From assembly GCA_002327525.1 (NCBI GenBank), contig DCWG01000030.1, positions 11,488-42,285 on the forward strand: 30,798 bases of DNA. The letters are read 5' to 3'. Positions 28,442 through 30,798 of the stretch are shown piece after piece. The notes under the pieces were generated by a model. It was given only the letters and a program-made list of their open reading frames with translations, searched no databases and was not told the DNA's origin. The DNA is from Gammaproteobacteria bacterium UBA2168. GTDB taxonomy: Bacteria > Pseudomonadota > Gammaproteobacteria > Pseudomonadales > Azotimanducaceae. Both the position numbers and the translations under genes were made by a program. Positions within the stretch are counted from its first letter, which is position 1. Each line of letters starts with the position of its first letter.

Positions 28442-29083
28442 CTACTCGCCAACTGCCCGGTCAAGTTTATTGCGCGGCTCTTGAACCAGGTCGACCAGAC
28501 CGTACTCCTGCGCATCATGGGCGTTCATCCAGTAATCCCGATCGGAATCAGCGCGTATGCGTTCGACGTCCTGGCCGGTATGCTCGGCCAGAATCCGATT
28601 CAGCTGCTCGCGCATCAGCAGAATCTCCTTGGCCTGAATCTCGATGTCCGCCGCGACACCGCGCGCACCGCCAATGGCTGGCTGGTGAATCATCATGCGC
28701 GAATTTGGCAGCGCATAGCGCTTACCCGGAGCACCGGCCGCTAACAGAAACGCGCCCATGCTAGCCGCCTGACCAATGCACATGGTGCTCACATCGCACC
28801 GCAGAAATTGCATGGTGTCGTAAATCGATAGCCCCGCCGTCACCGACCCGCCGGGTGAATTGATGTAGAGATGGATATCCTTGTCAGCGTTTTCCGATTC
28901 GAGGAACAACAGCTGGGCGACTACGAGGTTGGCCACCTGGTCTTCCACCGGCCCCACGACGAATACGATTCGATCCTTGAGCAAGCGCGAGTAGATGTCG
29001 TAGGCACGCTCGCCTCGAGCCGATTGTTCAACGACCATCGGTACCATACCGAGGTTCTGCATCTCGTGAATTCTGTCGTCCAT
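28442..29083 (-). CDS. clpP: ClpP, proteolytic subunit of the Clp protease
   Basis: 213 residues from the ATG at 29081-29083 (E. coli 207). ClpP forms a barrel of two heptamers; with ClpX or ClpA it cleaves unfolded chains. The catalytic Ser108 lies in [14 protein letters not shown] and His133 in RMMIHQP; the Asp is in the [19 protein letters not shown] region. IYINSPGG-type oxyanion residues are seen as [20 protein letters not shown]. Two adjacent ATGs follow GGAGG (29089-29093); the second, five bases from it, is better spaced. A longer frame to 29116 lacks such a site. It begins 32 bases after tig, the usual tig-clpP-clpX order. Confidence 0.96.
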   Translation of the reverse strand: MDDRIHEMQNLGMVPMVVEQSARGERAYDIYSRLLKDRIVFVVGPVEDQVANLVVAQLLFLESENADKDIHLYINSPGGSVTAGLSIYDTMQFLRCDVSTMCIGQAASMGAFLLAAGAPGKRYALPNSRMMIHQPAIGGARGVAADIEIQAKEILLMREQLNRILAEHTGQDVERIRADSDRDYWMNAHDAQEYGLVDLVQEPRNKLDRAVGE

Positions 29084-29115
29084 CATGACCTCCGCCCAAT
29101 CTCTAGTTTGTGGCA

Positions 29116-30534
29116 CTACTCACTGTCATCATCGGCGGGCACGTCAACTTGCACCGCCTTCTCATCATCGTCAACTGCATCCGCCTCGCCACTATTCTGA
29201 TCCGCTTCTACCGCTTCTTCCTCGGCTTCGGGAAGCGTCTTGCCAGACACGATATCCGTATAGCTGCTTTTTAGCACATCGACCGTCGCCGCTTCCAAGA
29301 CATGCTCGACAACCTGTTCCTCGAGCACGGCCATCTGAACGGACTCGAGCTGCTCGGGGTTTCCGTAATACCATTCGATGACCTGCTGCGGGTCGGGATA
29401 CGACTGAGCCATCTCCTCGAGACGCCCCCGTACCTTCTCATCGTCCGCTTCGAGCTCGGCGGACTTGATGATCTCATTGACTACCAGCCCCACTGACACG
29501 CGGCGCTGCGCCTGCTCCTGAAACAAATCATCCGGCATTTCCGGAGCCTGAGCAGAGCCATACATCTGCATCTGCTGCAGCATCTGATCCTTCAGCGCGT
29601 GGATTTCGCGGTGCACGAGTGCATGCGGCAGCTGTAAGCTATGCAGTTTGTGCAGTTGGTCCATCACCTGCTGTTTCACCTGGTTGTTGGCCGCGGCTTC
29701 CATCTCTCGTTGCATGTTCTGCCGCACATCGTCCTTAAAAGCCGGGAGTCCACCCTCTTCGACCCCGTGCTGGGCGAAAAACGCATCATCGAGTTCGGGC
29801 AACAACTCTTCCGCCACTTTCTTGACCGTCAGCGCAAACTGTACCGTCTTACCCGCAAGATTTTCGGCCTGGTAGTCATCCGGGAAAGTAGCATCGATCT
29901 CTCTGCTCTCCCCCGCGGACAGACCCATCACGCCCTCGTCGAAGTCTTCGATCATCTGACCCTGACCAACCGAAAACTCTACATCCTCACCCGTGCCTGC
30001 CTCGAATAGCTCTCCCTCGAGGCGGCCCTGGAAGTCCACCGTCACCTGATCACCCTGTTTCGCCGCTCGCTCGACTTCCTCGTGGGTTTTACGCTGCTCA
30101 CGCAGGCGGGCGATCATCTCCTTGAGATCCTTATCGGTGATCTCACCTTCCGGGCGTACCACTTCCACCTGGCCGAGATCACCGAGCGCGACGCTTGGGA
30201 AAACCTCGAACGTGGCGGTGAATTCCAGGTCGATACCGGGGTCCATCTTGAGCACTTCGAGACTCGGCTGGCCCGCTGGCATGAGTTCTTCCTGCTGGAC
30301 GGCATTGGCGAAGCTCGACTCCATCAGTTCACTTGCCACTTCGACGCGCACGGACCGACCAAAACGTCGACGTACTTCTTTCAGCGGCACCTTGCCGGGG
30401 CGGAACCCGGGCAGGTGTACCTTGCCACGCGCATCGGTCAATCGAGTGGTGATCTGTGTCTCGAATTCCTCGGAGGGCACTACGATTGTCAGCCGCCGCT
30501 CGAGACCACTGGTTGTTTCAACGGATACCTGCAT
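29116..30534 (-). CDS. tig: Trigger factor
   Basis: 472 residues (E. coli 432). A ribosome-bound chaperone with prolyl isomerase activity that receives nascent chains at the exit tunnel. [20 protein letters not shown] matches the family N-terminus, so the ATG at 30532-30534 is chosen over one four codons upstream. The ribosome-docking signature is seen as [17 protein letters not shown]. An FKBP-type domain spans about 150-245 ([29 protein letters not shown]). A helical C-terminal arm domain follows. The last ~40 residues are an unusually acidic tail ([20 protein letters not shown] onward) that accounts for the extra length. It lies only 26 bases downstream of tRNA-His. Confidence 0.97.
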   Translation of the reverse strand: MQVSVETTSGLERRLTIVVPSEEFETQITTRLTDARGKVHLPGFRPGKVPLKEVRRRFGRSVRVEVASELMESSFANAVQQEELMPAGQPSLEVLKMDPGIDLEFTATFEVFPSVALGDLGQVEVVRPEGEITDKDLKEMIARLREQRKTHEEVERAAKQGDQVTVDFQGRLEGELFEAGTGEDVEFSVGQGQMIEDFDEGVMGLSAGESREIDATFPDDYQAENLAGKTVQFALTVKKVAEELLPELDDAFFAQHGVEEGGLPAFKDDVRQNMQREMEAAANNQVKQQVMDQLHKLHSLQLPHALVHREIHALKDQMLQQMQMYGSAQAPEMPDDLFQEQAQRRVSVGLVVNEIIKSAELEADDEKVRGRLEEMAQSYPDPQQVIEWYYGNPEQLESVQMAVLEEQVVEHVLEAATVDVLKSSYTDIVSGKTLPEAEEEAVEADQNSGEADAVDDDEKAVQVDVPADDDSE

Positions 30535-30560
30535 CTTGAAGCACAATCAAATTGAGTAAA

Positions 30561-30637
30561 TGGGGTGGACGATGGGTCTTGAACCCACGACCGCCGGGAT
30601 CACAACCCGGAGCTCTACCAACTGAGCTACGTCCACC
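30561..30637 (-). tRNA. tRNA-His (GUG)
   Basis: 77 bases including an encoded CCA (30561-30563). The acceptor stem GGTGGAC pairs with GTCCACC. The D-arm AGCTCAGTTGGTAGAGCT and T-arm GTGGGTTCAAGACCCAT are standard. The anticodon loop TTGTGAT gives GTG, reading His codons. As in other bacterial tRNA-His, an extra 5' G (G-1) opposite the C before CCA is encoded. Confidence 0.96.
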
Positions 30638-30692
30638 ATTAACAGACGATGATTCGCCATCCTGGCGCCACATCTCTAATCTACAAACACCG

Positions 30693-30714
30693 GCCCGGGC
30701 ATCCGTGCCCGGGC
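30693..30714. repeat. GC-rich inverted repeat between the two tRNA genes
   Basis: GCCCGGGCA and TGCCCGGGC form a perfect nine-bp stem with a four-base loop. It lies in the 110-base spacer between tRNA-Arg and tRNA-His. On the minus strand it is followed only by GGTGTTTGT, a poor T tract, so it may be a weak terminator or a structure used in processing the tRNA transcript. Confidence 0.6.
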
Positions 30715-30747
30715 GTTCTACGATCTGTCAACTGCACCCTCTGGAAA

Positions 30748-30798
30748 TGGTACGCCCGGAAGGACTCGAACCTTCAACCCTCGGCTTAGAAGGCCGAT
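30748..30798 (-). tRNA. tRNA-Arg (UCU), partial at window end
   Basis: Only the 3' two-thirds is inside the window: encoded CCA (30748-30750), part of the acceptor (GGGCGTA), T-arm with GGTTCGAGTCC, variable loop, and an anticodon arm GGCCTTCTAAGCC whose loop gives TCT, decoding AGA/AGG. The D-arm and 5' end lie beyond base 30798. Confidence 0.9.

Overview
The window is ordinary chromosomal DNA from a gammaproteobacterium of moderately high GC. The evidence is gene content and order: tRNA-Arg/tRNA-His, tig, clpP, clpX, lon, hupB, ppiD in a row on the minus strand, and an mltD / SAM-methyltransferase / rnhA / dnaQ cluster. NfuA, NhaB, SohB, B12-dependent MetH and a class I DAHP synthase are all close to proteobacterial homologues. 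The exact genus cannot be read from the window. There is no prophage, no CRISPR array and no intact transposon. Almost all the DNA is tightly packed housekeeping sequence.

Layout. 1-3631 (+): the end of an AddB-like PD-(D/E)XK nuclease, overlapped by an AddA/RecB-like helicase-nuclease; together they form a double-strand-break processing pair. 3643-4879 (+): a short leader peptide packed with Trp/Tyr/Phe codons, an alternative-pairing RNA region, an intrinsic terminator, then DAHP synthase. This is a classic-looking transcription attenuator and the most interesting element here. 4907-5549 (-): nfuA, whose promoter overlaps a near-consensus type 1 IscR site; this fixes its start at a GTG. 5679-9335 (+): metH. 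9373-9495 (-): a 40-residue one-helix membrane protein with a perfect ribosome binding site. 9695-11774 (+): siroheme sulfite reductase and a DUF934 partner (assimilatory sulfur metabolism). 11776-13399: a looser accessory stretch with the wreck of a Kef-type cation/proton antiporter, then a nitrilase (-). 13400-15417 (-): sohB and acuI, translationally coupled. 15547-15852 (+): a small SCP2-like protein. 15865-16722 (-): nudC. 16913-18415 (+): nhaB. 18440-20347 (-): methyltransferase, rnhA and dnaQ, divergent from mltD (20407-21951, +). 21968-30798 (-): the protein-quality-control block, running tRNA-Arg, tRNA-His, tig, clpP, clpX, lon, hupB, ppiD.

How the genes work together. The right third is a proteostasis locus: trigger factor folds nascent chains, ClpXP and Lon degrade damaged proteins, and PpiD handles periplasmic folding. 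The left part serves DNA repair, aromatic amino acid entry, Fe-S assembly, methionine synthesis and sulfite reduction. NfuA, the sulfite reductase and the AddB-like nuclease all involve Fe-S clusters. I found no large undescribed multi-gene system. The novelty candidates are regulatory (the aromatic attenuator, the IscR promoter and the hupB palindrome) and one unannotated micro-protein.
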